Below, in pieces: positions 1 through 6,176 of a DNA stretch of 6,721 nucleotides (positions are counted from its first letter, which is position 1; every line of letters begins with the position of its first letter). The translations under genes were made by a program, and so were the position numbers. Source of the DNA: Alphaproteobacteria bacterium (GTDB lineage: Bacteria > Pseudomonadota > Alphaproteobacteria > Micavibrionales > UBA2020); assembly GCA_023136145.1 (NCBI GenBank), contig JAGLRU010000021.1:1-6721 (forward strand). The letters are read 5' to 3'. The notes beneath the pieces were generated by a model that saw nothing but the letters and a program-made list of their open reading frames with translations, did not search any database and had not been told where the DNA came from.

Positions 1-712
1 GATAGCCTTCTTTGTTGCCTAATTCATATATTTTGCCTTCTAAACTAAAGACGGGGGTATTGTTTTTATGCAGCAATTCAGCGGGTAGATTGGCATGCGT
101 GGAGACTGTACCATCGCTCATAATGTCGGCAAAAAACAAGAGGTCGTATTTATCTTCGTCCACCCCCGTTATTTCACGCCCGATCATATCCACCCATTTA
201 TCAAACACCTGTTTTAAGTTGTCGGGCGTAATCTGGGTGCGGATAATATCACCTGATTTAATCGCCGCCTTGACCGTGCTGATAAATTCATCTTCATGGG
301 TGGAAATTCTGAAGGAAACAAAATGCGTTCCAATATGCGCGGATACTTGGTCTAAGGCATCTTTTGAAAACTGACTGGCGGATTTCCCCCATTTTATAGT
401 TTTTTTCGCAAGGAAGGGCAAAACATCTGCCGTTTTCATCAATGCCGCTTTTTCAGCATCAATAACGGCTAAAAACGGTGGCACGCTTTCGCCTTTGTTC
501 AAGGCATCTTGAACATAGTGTAATAACTGCGTAAACATGGCGTAACTGGAAGTACCGCTCTTGTCCTTCGCTTCAAACCAAATTTCATCGGTACGAATAT
601 CAATCAAGCCCTTAGTATAGCTTTTTAACCCTAACGCTTTGATGTAAATATCCTTCACATCTTCTTCGGTTTTAGCTTTCTTAAGATTGTTGTAAAGATT
701 AGCTCTAGTCAT
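1..712 (-). CDS. Putative type IIG-like restriction-modification enzyme, N-terminal nuclease part (partial)
   Basis: This frame is open for 237 codons from an ATG at 712 and runs off the left edge, so only the N-terminus is present. Near the start an acidic stretch (TEEDV, residues 15-19) and an LG motif resemble the opening of HsdR_N-type nuclease domains. They are followed by D38, then E47-x-K49 in FEAK, then Q62-x3-Y66. That order (D, ExK, QxxxY) is the PD-(D/E)xK nuclease signature seen in RecB-like and restriction nucleases. From family knowledge, such N-termini commonly precede an N6-adenine methylase domain in single-chain type IIG enzymes, which cut and methylate DNA; the methylase part would lie outside the window, so this is inference. 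A weak AGGA lies about 12 bases before the start. The gene begins 35 bases after the hom stop on the same strand and is visibly richer in A/T and Lys codons than hom, which fits horizontal acquisition. An orphan nuclease or other helicase/methylase fusion remains possible. Confidence 0.6.
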   Translation of the reverse strand, partial: MTRANLYNNLKKAKTEEDVKDIYIKALGLKSYTKGLIDIRTDEIWFEAKDKSGTSSYAMFTQLLHYVQDALNKGESVPPFLAVIDAEKAALMKTADVLPFLAKKTIKWGKSASQFSKDALDQVSAHIGTHFVSFRISTHEDEFISTVKAAIKSGDIIRTQITPDNLKQVFDKWVDMIGREITGVDEDKYDLLFFADIMSDGTVSTHANLPAELLHKNNTPVFSLEGKIYELGNKEGY

Positions 713-747
713 TATGTAATTAATTCCTAATTGGCTATTTTATTGCC

Positions 748-2055
748 TTAATATATTGTTCCAAATGTCTCGATCCTCATTAGATGTGGCGACTTAACGA
801 CCGATTTCAGCTTGCTGATAAGTTTGACAGCTTTCAACATCCCGCCTTCCGACATTTCATGGCTAATCAAAATAACCGGAACAGGCTGTCCAAATGAATG
901 CCCACGCTGCAACACAGATTCAATCGACACACAACAGTCGCGCAGAATTGCAGAAACGTCGGCAAGCACACCCATCTGATCCAGCATTATCAGACGGAGA
1001 AAATAGGAACCGATACGCTCATTTATATCGGCAGGTTTAAGAATTTCAGCCTTACTGGAAGCCATCCCCAAAAACGGAAGTACCCGTCCACGCGCCACGT
1101 CGATAATATCGGCAACAACTGCGGAAGCCGTTGGCTCTCCACCAGCACCCTCGCCAGTAAACAAAACATTTCCGACATAATCTCCATCGACATAAACGGC
1201 ATTCAGCGTGCCATCAACTGACGCAATCGGCGCACTTTCCGGCACAAGACACGGTTCCACCGATTGCTCAATACCCTTTTCCGTACGGCGTGCAATACCA
1301 AGCAGCTTGACGCGATAACCAAGATCTTCCGCGAATTCGATATCAATAGGCGAGATATTGCTAATACCTCTAATATGAACCGAAGAAAAATCAGGAACGC
1401 AGCCGAACGCCAGCCCCGCCAGAATCGACAACTTATGCCCGGAGTCAATACCATCGATATCAAAAGACGGATCAGCTTCAGCATAGCCTTTCACCTGTGC
1501 TTCCTTCAGCACATCGTCAAAATCGCATCCAGTAGAGCGCATTTCCGATAAAATGAAATTGCAGGTACCGTTCAGAATACCATAGACAGCACTGATTTTA
1601 TTTGCAGCAAGCCCTTCGCGTATCCCCTTGATGATCGGAACGCCTCCCGCTACCGCCGCCTCGCAGGAAAGCGTTCCCTTGCTTTTTTTGAGAAGCTCCA
1701 AAATTTCAACACTGCGCAAAGCCAAAAGTGCCTTATTGGCAGTAACGACATGCTTACCGTTCTCCAATGCCTTCCTGATTAGATCGAAAGCAACGCCTTC
1801 TGACCCTCCCATCAGTTCAACAACAACATCCACATCCTCGTCGTCGGCGAGAGCCACAGGATTGTCATGCCATCTGACTTTGGAAATGTCTATGCCCCGA
1901 CACTTGCCTTTGTCGCGTGAGGAAACAGCCGCCACAACCACTGGACGCTGCGAACGGTCAGAGATAAACCCAGCAGCATGTTCCACCAGCAGCCGGAATA
2001 CTCCAACGCCAACAGTTCCTAATCCTGCGATCCCTATTTTCAGTGGAGCATTCAT
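748..2055 (-). CDS. hom: Homoserine dehydrogenase
   Basis: The product is a 435-residue homoserine dehydrogenase, the NAD(P)H-dependent enzyme that reduces L-aspartate semialdehyde to L-homoserine, the branch point to threonine and methionine. The N-terminal Rossmann motif GLGTVG is at residues 11-16, VELMGG at 79-84 and TANK at 105-108. The catalytic block has E193, D204 and K208, with the same 11- and 4-residue spacing as the catalytic E, D and K of the yeast enzyme. GEGAGGEPTASAVVAD belongs to the same family core. A C-terminal ACT domain (about 351-430) suggests feedback control by an amino acid, as usual for this monofunctional, roughly 430-440-residue type. The ATG at 2055 is chosen because it places the Rossmann strand right after the start. 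An in-frame TTG at 2091 would add 12 residues and overlaps the TGA of the upstream lipoprotein gene; it has an AGG five bases upstream, so translational coupling from there cannot be excluded. Probably cotranscribed with the lipoprotein gene. Confidence 0.95.
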   Translation of the reverse strand: MNAPLKIGIAGLGTVGVGVFRLLVEHAAGFISDRSQRPVVVAAVSSRDKGKCRGIDISKVRWHDNPVALADDEDVDVVVELMGGSEGVAFDLIRKALENGKHVVTANKALLALRSVEILELLKKSKGTLSCEAAVAGGVPIIKGIREGLAANKISAVYGILNGTCNFILSEMRSTGCDFDDVLKEAQVKGYAEADPSFDIDGIDSGHKLSILAGLAFGCVPDFSSVHIRGISNISPIDIEFAEDLGYRVKLLGIARRTEKGIEQSVEPCLVPESAPIASVDGTLNAVYVDGDYVGNVLFTGEGAGGEPTASAVVADIIDVARGRVLPFLGMASSKAEILKPADINERIGSYFLRLIMLDQMGVLADVSAILRDCCVSIESVLQRGHSFGQPVPVILISHEMSEGGMLKAVKLISKLKSVVKSPHLMRIETFGTIY

Positions 2056-2087
2056 TTTTATTTTTTCGTATCTTCGTTCAGATAGCG

Positions 2088-2876
2088 TCAAGGTCGCCTG
2101 TCATCAATATACACTTCAACACGGCGGTCTGAGGCTTCTTGCGACTTATTGCCCGGACTTAAGTTCGGCTCCATATCACCACTAGACGTCACCAATATCC
2201 AATCTGGCTTCACTCCCGCCTTGTAAAATTCACGCCTCACCGCATCGGCGCGTCTTTGCGCCATTTTAAGGTTGATTATTTTTTTCCTGACAATGTCGGT
2301 CACATGATCGACACGAGAACTGGCATGACCAATGACGGACAACTTATAATGTTTAGCAACCTTCACAAGAGACTTCGCCAATTTACGCAAATTTTCGCTG
2401 TCGATCCGACTTATTCTGGCAGATCCATGCTCAAAAAATATCTGCTGTACCATTTCTCCACTGATACCGATACAATCCATCTGCGAATTTTTCTCAACAT
2501 TCCCATCAATTGGATAGACAGTCACACTAGTACCGTATTTAACAGACGCTGGCATCTGTCCTTGCAGCGGCATAGCAAGCCGTTCTACAGACAACATCGG
2601 GTCTTTAGCGTTATAATGATCGATATTATTCCAGATAATTTTGTCCGTCTGCTCCGCAGGTTCATTCTGAACAACGACAAGTGAGGAGTCTACCGATGGA
2701 ACTTCGATTTCATCCTGTACAGATGGCTCTGGAACAGCATCGCTGTTTTGCCCGTAATAGCCAGTGGGCAGTTTTTCAGAAAAGCTTTTTGAGAGCATAG
2801 GGCGATTTCCTTCAAAACTACAAGCAGCCAGCAACAAAACGCTCGACAGCACGACAACAAGATTGAGAATACGCAT
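2088..2876 (-). CDS. OmpA-family outer-membrane lipoprotein
   Basis: The 262-residue product begins with a lipoprotein signal peptide: positively charged start, hydrophobic run of about 14 residues and lipobox L16-A17-A18-C19, so Cys19 should be lipidated. Residues 20-140 are a low-complexity linker without a recognisable domain. Residues 146-258 form an OmpA-like peptidoglycan-binding domain: IFFEHGSARI, VIGHASSRVD (184-190 region), the RRADAV helix, and a final SDRRVEVYI whose arginines (251/252) correspond to the conserved RR of the family. The variant GHASSR in place of the usual GHTD is common in alphaproteobacterial members. Such proteins tether the outer membrane to the cell wall. AGAAGG lies eight bases before the ATG, a good Shine-Dalgarno. 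The stop overlaps the alternative TTG start of hom, so the two genes are probably one transcript, although no functional link between them is known to me. Confidence 0.9.
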   Translation of the reverse strand: MRILNLVVVLSSVLLLAACSFEGNRPMLSKSFSEKLPTGYYGQNSDAVPEPSVQDEIEVPSVDSSLVVVQNEPAEQTDKIIWNNIDHYNAKDPMLSVERLAMPLQGQMPASVKYGTSVTVYPIDGNVEKNSQMDCIGISGEMVQQIFFEHGSARISRIDSENLRKLAKSLVKVAKHYKLSVIGHASSRVDHVTDIVRKKIINLKMAQRRADAVRREFYKAGVKPDWILVTSSGDMEPNLSPGNKSQEASDRRVEVYIDDRRP

Positions 2877-2891
2877 AATGATAACCTTCTA

Positions 2892-2957
2892 CTATTCCAA
2901 ACCAATTTTAAGAATATCCAATGCAGTGTGACTTAAACGACGTAAATCATCAACCAT
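2892..2957 (-). CDS. Possible 21-codon small ORF upstream of the lipoprotein gene
   Basis: An ATG at 2957 opens 21 codons ending in TAG, 15 bases before the lipoprotein start. A GGAAG lies nine bases upstream of the ATG, a reasonable ribosome site. The peptide (MVDDLRRLSHTALDILKIGLE) is amphipathic and helix-prone. Its pattern DDL-RL-AL-L resembles the first residues of UbiK/YqiC-type accessory proteins, so it could be a truncated remnant of such a gene, a leader peptide, or chance. I cannot identify it and the call rests only on start, spacing and composition. Confidence 0.22.
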   Translation of the reverse strand: MVDDLRRLSHTALDILKIGLE

Positions 2958-3053
2958 GTAAGCACACTTCCACTTAATTTTTTCTTATCCGTTTTATGAC
3001 CACCTCTAAAACCCCCTATTACGTCATTTCTGTGGAAGCAGGAATTGTAAGTG

Positions 3054-3713
3054 TTAAAGAATTTTGAGGTTTTTAGAGATAACCTTAATGATGATCGTGT
3101 TGAAATAGAGATCCGACCCATCCAAAGCCTTCCGTCCGCCGAAAGCCCTAGAACGGGTTTTCTGGAGGATTTTCAATTTTGAATGCCTCGATATTAATTC
3201 ATTATATTGTTTAACAAAGTTTTTTATCTCACTTGAATCTATAGAAAATTGGTATTTTCGTGATGGTGGAAACGGGTACTGTATCTCCAAAAGCCCTTCA
3301 TCTTTCAGAAAAGAAACCATCCTTATCAAAGACAGCTCTCTATCCTTCTCCTTCAGATATTGAAGTGCATTTGCGCAATAGACTACATCGAATTTCCGTA
3401 TGGAAACATTAATCAGTTTTAATTGGGGCAATTTATCAGCAATCCATTTTACCCTGCTGTTTTTGAATGTTTTTTTGGCGAGCTTTCTCAATTTCCATGC
3501 CGGTTCAACAGCAACAACGTCATGCCCCATCTCTGAATACATACCTGCATCCGCCCCCGATCCAGCTCCAATATCCAGCATCTTCAATTTCTTTGATTTC
3601 AGCAAAAGCTTTATCAACCCAGCATGAGCATGAGCATGATCAGTACTATTATATTTCAAACTAAGATCGTCAGCACGATCATTAAAATACAAAATTGCCT
3701 TCGAGTAAAACAT
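3054..3713 (-). CDS. Class I SAM-dependent methyltransferase
   Basis: The 219-residue product has the classic Rossmann methyltransferase order. Motif I is LDIGAGSGADA (46-56), the acidic end of strand 2 is E70 in VVAVEP (contacting the SAM ribose), motif III is WIADKLPQL (90-98), and motif IV is FDVVYCANALQYL (108-120). The N-terminus (YFNDRADDLSLKY) is the common cap helix of this group. The substrate is not predictable; proteins of this shape act on small molecules or on modified biomolecules. The C-terminal 70 residues are lysine-rich and not recognisable. ATG at 3713 is chosen because a GTGAG lies about six bases upstream; a TTG two codons earlier is the longest option. Residues 26-31 (HAHAHA) come from three tandem copies of a hexamer. 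The gene stands alone, with 177 bases to the lipoprotein start and 53 bases to the remnant upstream. Confidence 0.85.
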   Translation of the reverse strand: MFYSKAILYFNDRADDLSLKYNSTDHAHAHAGLIKLLLKSKKLKMLDIGAGSGADAGMYSEMGHDVVAVEPAWKLRKLAKKTFKNSRVKWIADKLPQLKLINVSIRKFDVVYCANALQYLKEKDRELSLIRMVSFLKDEGLLEIQYPFPPSRKYQFSIDSSEIKNFVKQYNELISRHSKLKILQKTRSRAFGGRKALDGSDLYFNTIIIKVISKNLKIL

Positions 3714-3766
3714 CAGCAACTCACAGGTAGTTTCTGGCTATTTCTTTAGAATACAGTACAGCCTAG

Positions 3767-4258
3767 TCACTTCAGCATTTCAACAAAGTCCTGAATCGGT
3801 TTAACGACAGAGGCATGCTGCCTGACAATCTCAGCATCGTCAATAGAACCTATATATCTCCCAGATTCATCATAATTGCTGTCAAGGTAACCTTGTATAG
3901 TATAAAGATACTTTTCAGATGCCTCGCGGTTTATCATCGGTATATCATTATCTCTTGATAGGTGAATCAAATTGCTCAGCGGCAGGTATGTTTTTATTTC
4001 GTCCATTGTTAGAGAAAGATTTTTATTGTCCCTTAACCATACCAGAGGAAAAGATATAGCAGCTATAAGCTCAAGTGTACGCTCAAAGAACGGGTCATTG
4101 GTTTATTTTGGGAACAACTGCTTGAGACAACCCTTTAAAACATCGGAGACAAGAACGGCAGGTGCGATCTTCCAATATATATATAAATCTCTGCTAAGAT
4201 TACTCAGAAATCAACCAATCTCCTAGTCTTGACCCTTATGATTATATATTTCATCAAA
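3767..4258 (-). pseudogene. Decayed gene, possibly IcmO/DotL/TrbC-like coupling protein C-terminal part
   Basis: Only 79 codons (ATG at 4006 to the stop at 3767) are open, with no good Shine-Dalgarno. Protein-like sequence nevertheless continues in the same frame upstream of that ATG: 32 further sense codons containing NDPFFERTLELIAA and PLVWLRDNK and no start codon, then TAA at 4103-4105. Beyond it come 35 codons (RDLYIYWKIAPAVLVSD, then LKGCLKQLFPK), TGA at 4211-4213, TAG at 4223-4225 and a further FDEIYNHKGQD. The coherent composition across three stops points to one decayed gene, not a small gene. The pattern PLVWLRD...YLPLSNL...LSRDNDIP...YL...GY and the terminal EIVRQH resemble, from memory, the region of IcmO/DotL/TrbC (type IVB secretion/conjugation coupling ATPases) that precedes EQHGY. 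The ATPase motifs are absent, so this family call is weak. TGA and TAG are normal stops in the neighbouring genes, so recoding is unlikely. The 140 bases beyond it up to rpsI show no gene. Confidence 0.6.
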
Positions 4259-4376
4259 ACCCTAATGTTTAAGTGTCATTTGCGGTTAGAGTGCATTAAT
4301 CTTATCATAATGTAAACCTACACACATGTTTCCTACAACGAACTGTTTTTTTAAAAAGCACTCCGTTTCTAGATCC

Positions 4377-4390
4377 CTTTTTTAAAAAAG
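4377..4390. repeat. Perfect AT palindrome just after rpsI
   Basis: Six T and six A flanked by C and G form a perfect 14-base palindrome eight bases beyond the rpsI stop, with additional T-rich sequence on the minus strand on its rpsI-proximal side. It may contribute to 3' end formation of the rplM-rpsI message, but it lacks a GC-rich stem and a loop, so it is not a convincing intrinsic terminator. Confidence 0.3.
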
Positions 4391-4398
4391 AAAAATGA

Positions 4399-4926
4399 TT
4401 AACGCTTAACCCACTGCGTGCTCTTACGAGCTTTATGGCGACCGTATTTTTTACGCTCAACAATACGACTGTCACGCGTAAGCATACCAGATTTCTTCAG
4501 CACCATACGCAAACCAGGCTCAAAGTTCACAAGTGCGCGAGAAATTCCATGACGCACGGCTCCAGCCTGACCGGAAAGCCCGCCACCAGACACCATGCAC
4601 ATCACGTCAAACTGGCCAGTACGACTGGACAACTCAAACGGTTGATTGATAATAAGACGCTGCGTGCCACGAGCAAAGTACTGCACAACATCGCGACCAT
4701 TGACAACGATTTTTCCCGATCCGCGCGACACCCAGACACGAGCAACCGCATCCTTACGACGACCAGTGCCGTAAGCACGACCTTTAACGTCAATAACAGG
4801 CTTTATTTCTTCAAGTTTCTCCGTAACAACTGCTGTCTTCACAACGTCTGCCTCAGTTTCGGAAGAAGCCTCGGCCTTCTCGGCAACGGCTGATTTCAAA
4901 TCAGCAAGATTCTTTTTAATAGTCAT
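4399..4926 (-). CDS. rpsI: 30S ribosomal protein S9
   Basis: The 175-residue product is ribosomal protein S9, a small-subunit head protein whose C-terminal tail reaches the P-site tRNA. The conserved core starts near residue 49 (GRAYGTGRRKDAVARVW) and includes INQPF, GGGLSGQAGAVRHGISRAL and the closing basic tail KKYGRHKARKSTQWVKR; the usual last residues are SKR, here VKR. The first 46 residues are an acidic, alanine/glutamate-rich extension starting after LADLK, absent from the roughly 130-residue enterobacterial S9 but typical of Alphaproteobacteria, and the strongest taxonomic clue in the window. The start ATG is two bases after the rplM stop. Its Shine-Dalgarno AAGAGG, eight bases upstream, is formed by the last sense codons of rplM, so translation of the two genes is probably coupled. 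Confidence 0.98.
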   Translation of the reverse strand: MTIKKNLADLKSAVAEKAEASSETEADVVKTAVVTEKLEEIKPVIDVKGRAYGTGRRKDAVARVWVSRGSGKIVVNGRDVVQYFARGTQRLIINQPFELSSRTGQFDVMCMVSGGGLSGQAGAVRHGISRALVNFEPGLRMVLKKSGMLTRDSRIVERKKYGRHKARKSTQWVKR

Positions 4927-4928
4927 TG

Positions 4929-5393
4929 TTATTGCCTCTTATTCTTTGGGTTCATCGCACTAATATCGAGAACTTCCGGCTTTTGCGCTTCATGATCGTG
5001 TTTTGACCCTGCGAAAATACGCAAGCAAGTCATCTGACTACGCGCAAGCGACCCATCCTTCGGCATCATTCGACGAACTGCGCTTTCAAGAACACGTCCA
5101 GGATATTTGCTTTCAAGTATCTGCCCCTTAGTGCGGGACTTGATCCCTCCGGGAAAACCGGTGTGCCAATAAAAAACATCGAACTTCGCTTTCTTACCGG
5201 TAAGGCGGACTTTTTCTGCATTAATGACGATAACGTTATCTCCACAATCGATATGCGGTGTGTACATAGCTTTGTGCTTGCCACGCAAACGCATAGCGAT
5301 AAGACTCGCCAAACGCCCCAGCACTACGTCCTCCGCATCGATTAGAAGCCATTTCTTTTCGACTTCCGATGGTTTGGCTGAATAAGTTTTCAT
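4929..5393 (-). CDS. rplM: 50S ribosomal protein L13
   Basis: The 154-residue product is ribosomal protein L13, an early-assembling large-subunit protein that binds 23S rRNA. Recognisable stretches are WLLIDAEDVVLGRLAS near the N-terminus, the basic LRGKHKAMYTPHIDCGDNV, VRLTGKK, FYWHTGFPGG and the AVRRMMPKDG block. Length matches the alphaproteobacterial family. AGGAAG ends five bases before the ATG, a strong ribosome site. It is the first gene of the rplM-rpsI operon, the near-universal bacterial arrangement, with the promoter probably directly upstream. Confidence 0.98.
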   Translation of the reverse strand: MKTYSAKPSEVEKKWLLIDAEDVVLGRLASLIAMRLRGKHKAMYTPHIDCGDNVIVINAEKVRLTGKKAKFDVFYWHTGFPGGIKSRTKGQILESKYPGRVLESAVRRMMPKDGSLARSQMTCLRIFAGSKHDHEAQKPEVLDISAMNPKNKRQ

Positions 5394-5430
5394 GTTTTCT
5401 TCCTGCCTTGAAACATACTTTTATCGGTGT

Positions 5431-5459
5431 GTTATGCTAGATTATACTTCCCTCGTCAA
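5431..5459 (-). promoter_or_regulatory. Candidate promoter of rplM-rpsI
   Basis: On the minus strand TTGACG (5459-5454) is followed after 17 bases by CATAAC (5436-5431), giving a transcription start about 30 bases before the rplM ATG. A perfect TATAAT (5446-5441) lies inside the spacer but has no matching -35 at the right distance. Position and match to the TTGAC-type -35 of alphaproteobacterial housekeeping promoters support it. Confidence 0.5.
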
Positions 5460-5683
5460 CAGAAATATAAAGATTAAATATAAATTGTTTAATTTCAATG
5501 TGTTAACATGCGGTACAATGATACCGACACCCTAACAGTCTGATGAAAAACCATTTTTCACGTCCTCATTTTGGACACGCCAGTTGCTTTCATCCATTAA
5601 ATTGACATCAGGTATATTGGACTCACTTCTATAATTAAGAGATTAGGCGGTTATCCTGCATAATCTTTGTGTGAGAGGATTAT
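5460..5683. other. Non-coding stretch between rplM and the integrase remnant
   Basis: About 220 bases, AT-rich, with no supportable gene on either strand. It contains a perfect AT-rich inverted repeat at 5544-5560 (7-base arms, 3-base loop), then a short GTCC/GGAC inverted repeat at 5562-5576. A TTGACA near 5603 has a TATAAT 22 bases downstream, too far apart for a normal promoter. A 21-codon plus-strand ORF starting at 5686 with a GAGAGG ribosome-site-like sequence exists but overlaps the integrase remnant antisense and is not called as a gene. Confidence 0.5.
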
Positions 5684-5857
5684 TTATGAACACATTGGAA
5701 ATTTTGCTCGCTCGTCCTGGGTTATTTTTCCACCTTTCCGGCATATTATAGTACTTTTGTCAGATCGGCCAAGACGAGGGGACCAAGCTCTTTTTCCCAC
5801 CATGTAAAAAAACTTCGGGTTATTGCTTTCCAGCAATTTTAAATAACGCTCAATCAT
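5684..5857 (-). pseudogene. Tyrosine recombinase (integrase) fragment, frameshifted
   Basis: From the ATG at 5857 the frame reads IERYLKLLESNNPKFF. Removing one T from the seven-T run at 5806-5812 then gives TWWEKELGPLVLADLTKVL, ended by TAA at 5746-5748. Returning to the first frame near 5749 gives ICRKGGKITQDERAKF before its TAA at 5684. Together these follow the SAM-like core-binding domain of phage/island tyrosine recombinases (RY...L...WW...LG...LADLT...R..G.I...). At least two frame changes are needed, and the catalytic R-H-R-Y half is absent, so it cannot be active. It lies about 150 bases from the 3' end of the tRNA-Cys gene on the same strand, where island integrases normally sit. 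The family call is from motif pattern only. What the unshifted frame would encode beyond FF has no family likeness that I can see. Confidence 0.45.
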
Positions 5858-5903
5858 TTCCTATGGTGCAATTTTGGTTCATTCAGAATAAAAAAACAGC
5901 ATT

Positions 5904-5928
5904 CCATGCCACTTTTGAAGTGGTATGG
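5904..5928. terminator. Strong hairpin downstream of tRNA-Cys, candidate terminator
   Basis: Two 11-base arms with a 3-base loop: fully paired on the plus strand with one G-U, and one A-C mismatch on the minus strand. On the minus strand the stem is followed after six bases by seven T. It sits 80 bases beyond the tRNA-Cys 3' end, so it may end that transcript. The gap between stem and T run makes it imperfect. Confidence 0.45.
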
Positions 5929-5960
5929 GTTTTGTCGTTTGTTGTGCTTTTTTGTTTTCT

Positions 5961-5999
5961 AGTGCACCATCAGTGCACCATGAGAGGTGCAGAAGTGCA
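5961..5999. repeat. GTGCA repeat cluster beside the tRNA-Cys 3' end
   Basis: Two tandem 11-base units AGTGCACCAT(C/G) at 5961-5971 and 5972-5982 are followed by GGTGCA at 5986-5991 and GTGCA at 5995-5999. TGCACC at 5974-5979 and GGTGCA at 5986-5991 also make a six-base-pair hairpin. One more GTGCA occurs at 5866-5870. Clustered short repeats between a tRNA end and an integrase remnant resemble arm-type binding sites of an attachment region, but this is inference. Confidence 0.5.
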
Positions 6000-6007
6000 A
6001 GAAATGC

Positions 6008-6081
6008 TGGAGGCACGGGCCGGAATCGAACCGGCATACGAGGATTTGCAGTCCTCTACATAACCATTCTGCCACCGCGCC
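6008..6081 (-). tRNA. tRNA-Cys (anticodon GCA)
   Basis: The 74-base gene folds as a complete cloverleaf: acceptor stem GGCGCGG pairing with CCGTGCC (one G-U), anticodon stem GAGGA/TCCTC around CTGCAAA with anticodon GCA, and T arm GCCGG-TTCGAAT-CCGGC. The discriminator base is U73, the identity base of tRNA-Cys, and CCA is encoded. It appears intact and functional, with its own promoter upstream. Its 3' end faces the integrase remnant. Confidence 0.97.
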
Positions 6082-6103
6082 TTGAAGGCATTAACAGTCA
6101 CAC

Positions 6104-6133
6104 AGAATACCCGTATTTTGTGGCTATGGTCAA
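6104..6133 (-). promoter_or_regulatory. Candidate promoter of tRNA-Cys
   Basis: On the minus strand TTGACC (6133-6128) and TATTCT (6109-6104) are separated by 18 bases, placing transcription start roughly 15 bases before the tRNA 5' end at 6081. Location and match make it a good candidate. Confidence 0.6.
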
Positions 6134-6176
6134 GTTGTTGTTATGAAAGGCCTTACCACCCGTCAAATTTTCGTAA

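Noticed and set aside
12..374. 120-codon plus-strand ORF at the left edge
   Set aside because: Antisense of the minus-strand frame that carries the D-ExK-QxxxY signature and stays open for the whole 712 bases.
1628..2185. 185-codon plus-strand ORF, Ser/Thr-rich
   Set aside because: Antisense shadow of hom and the lipoprotein gene end; composition typical of reversed coding sequence.
2933..3121. 62-codon minus-strand ORF overlapping the methyltransferase 3' end
   Set aside because: Overlaps a real gene in another frame, no ribosome site and no family resemblance.
4103..4225. Stop-codon recoding (for example TGA as Trp) in the decayed gene
   Set aside because: Three different stop codons interrupt the frame, and the neighbouring lipoprotein gene uses TGA as a normal stop, so pseudogene decay is simpler.
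4435..4893. Long plus-strand ORF of 152 codons
   Set aside because: It is the antisense shadow of rpsI, which has clear ribosomal protein S9 motifs on the other strand.
5686..5751. 21-codon plus-strand ORF with a GAGAGG ribosome-site-like sequence
   Set aside because: Antisense to the integrase remnant, no conserved pattern and no good promoter (TTGACA and TATAAT are 22 bases apart).
5863..6063. 66-codon plus-strand ORF ending in AGIEPAYEDLQSST
   Set aside because: This ending is the antisense translation of the tRNA-Cys gene, a well-known spurious protein; the rest is low-complexity hydrophobic sequence.
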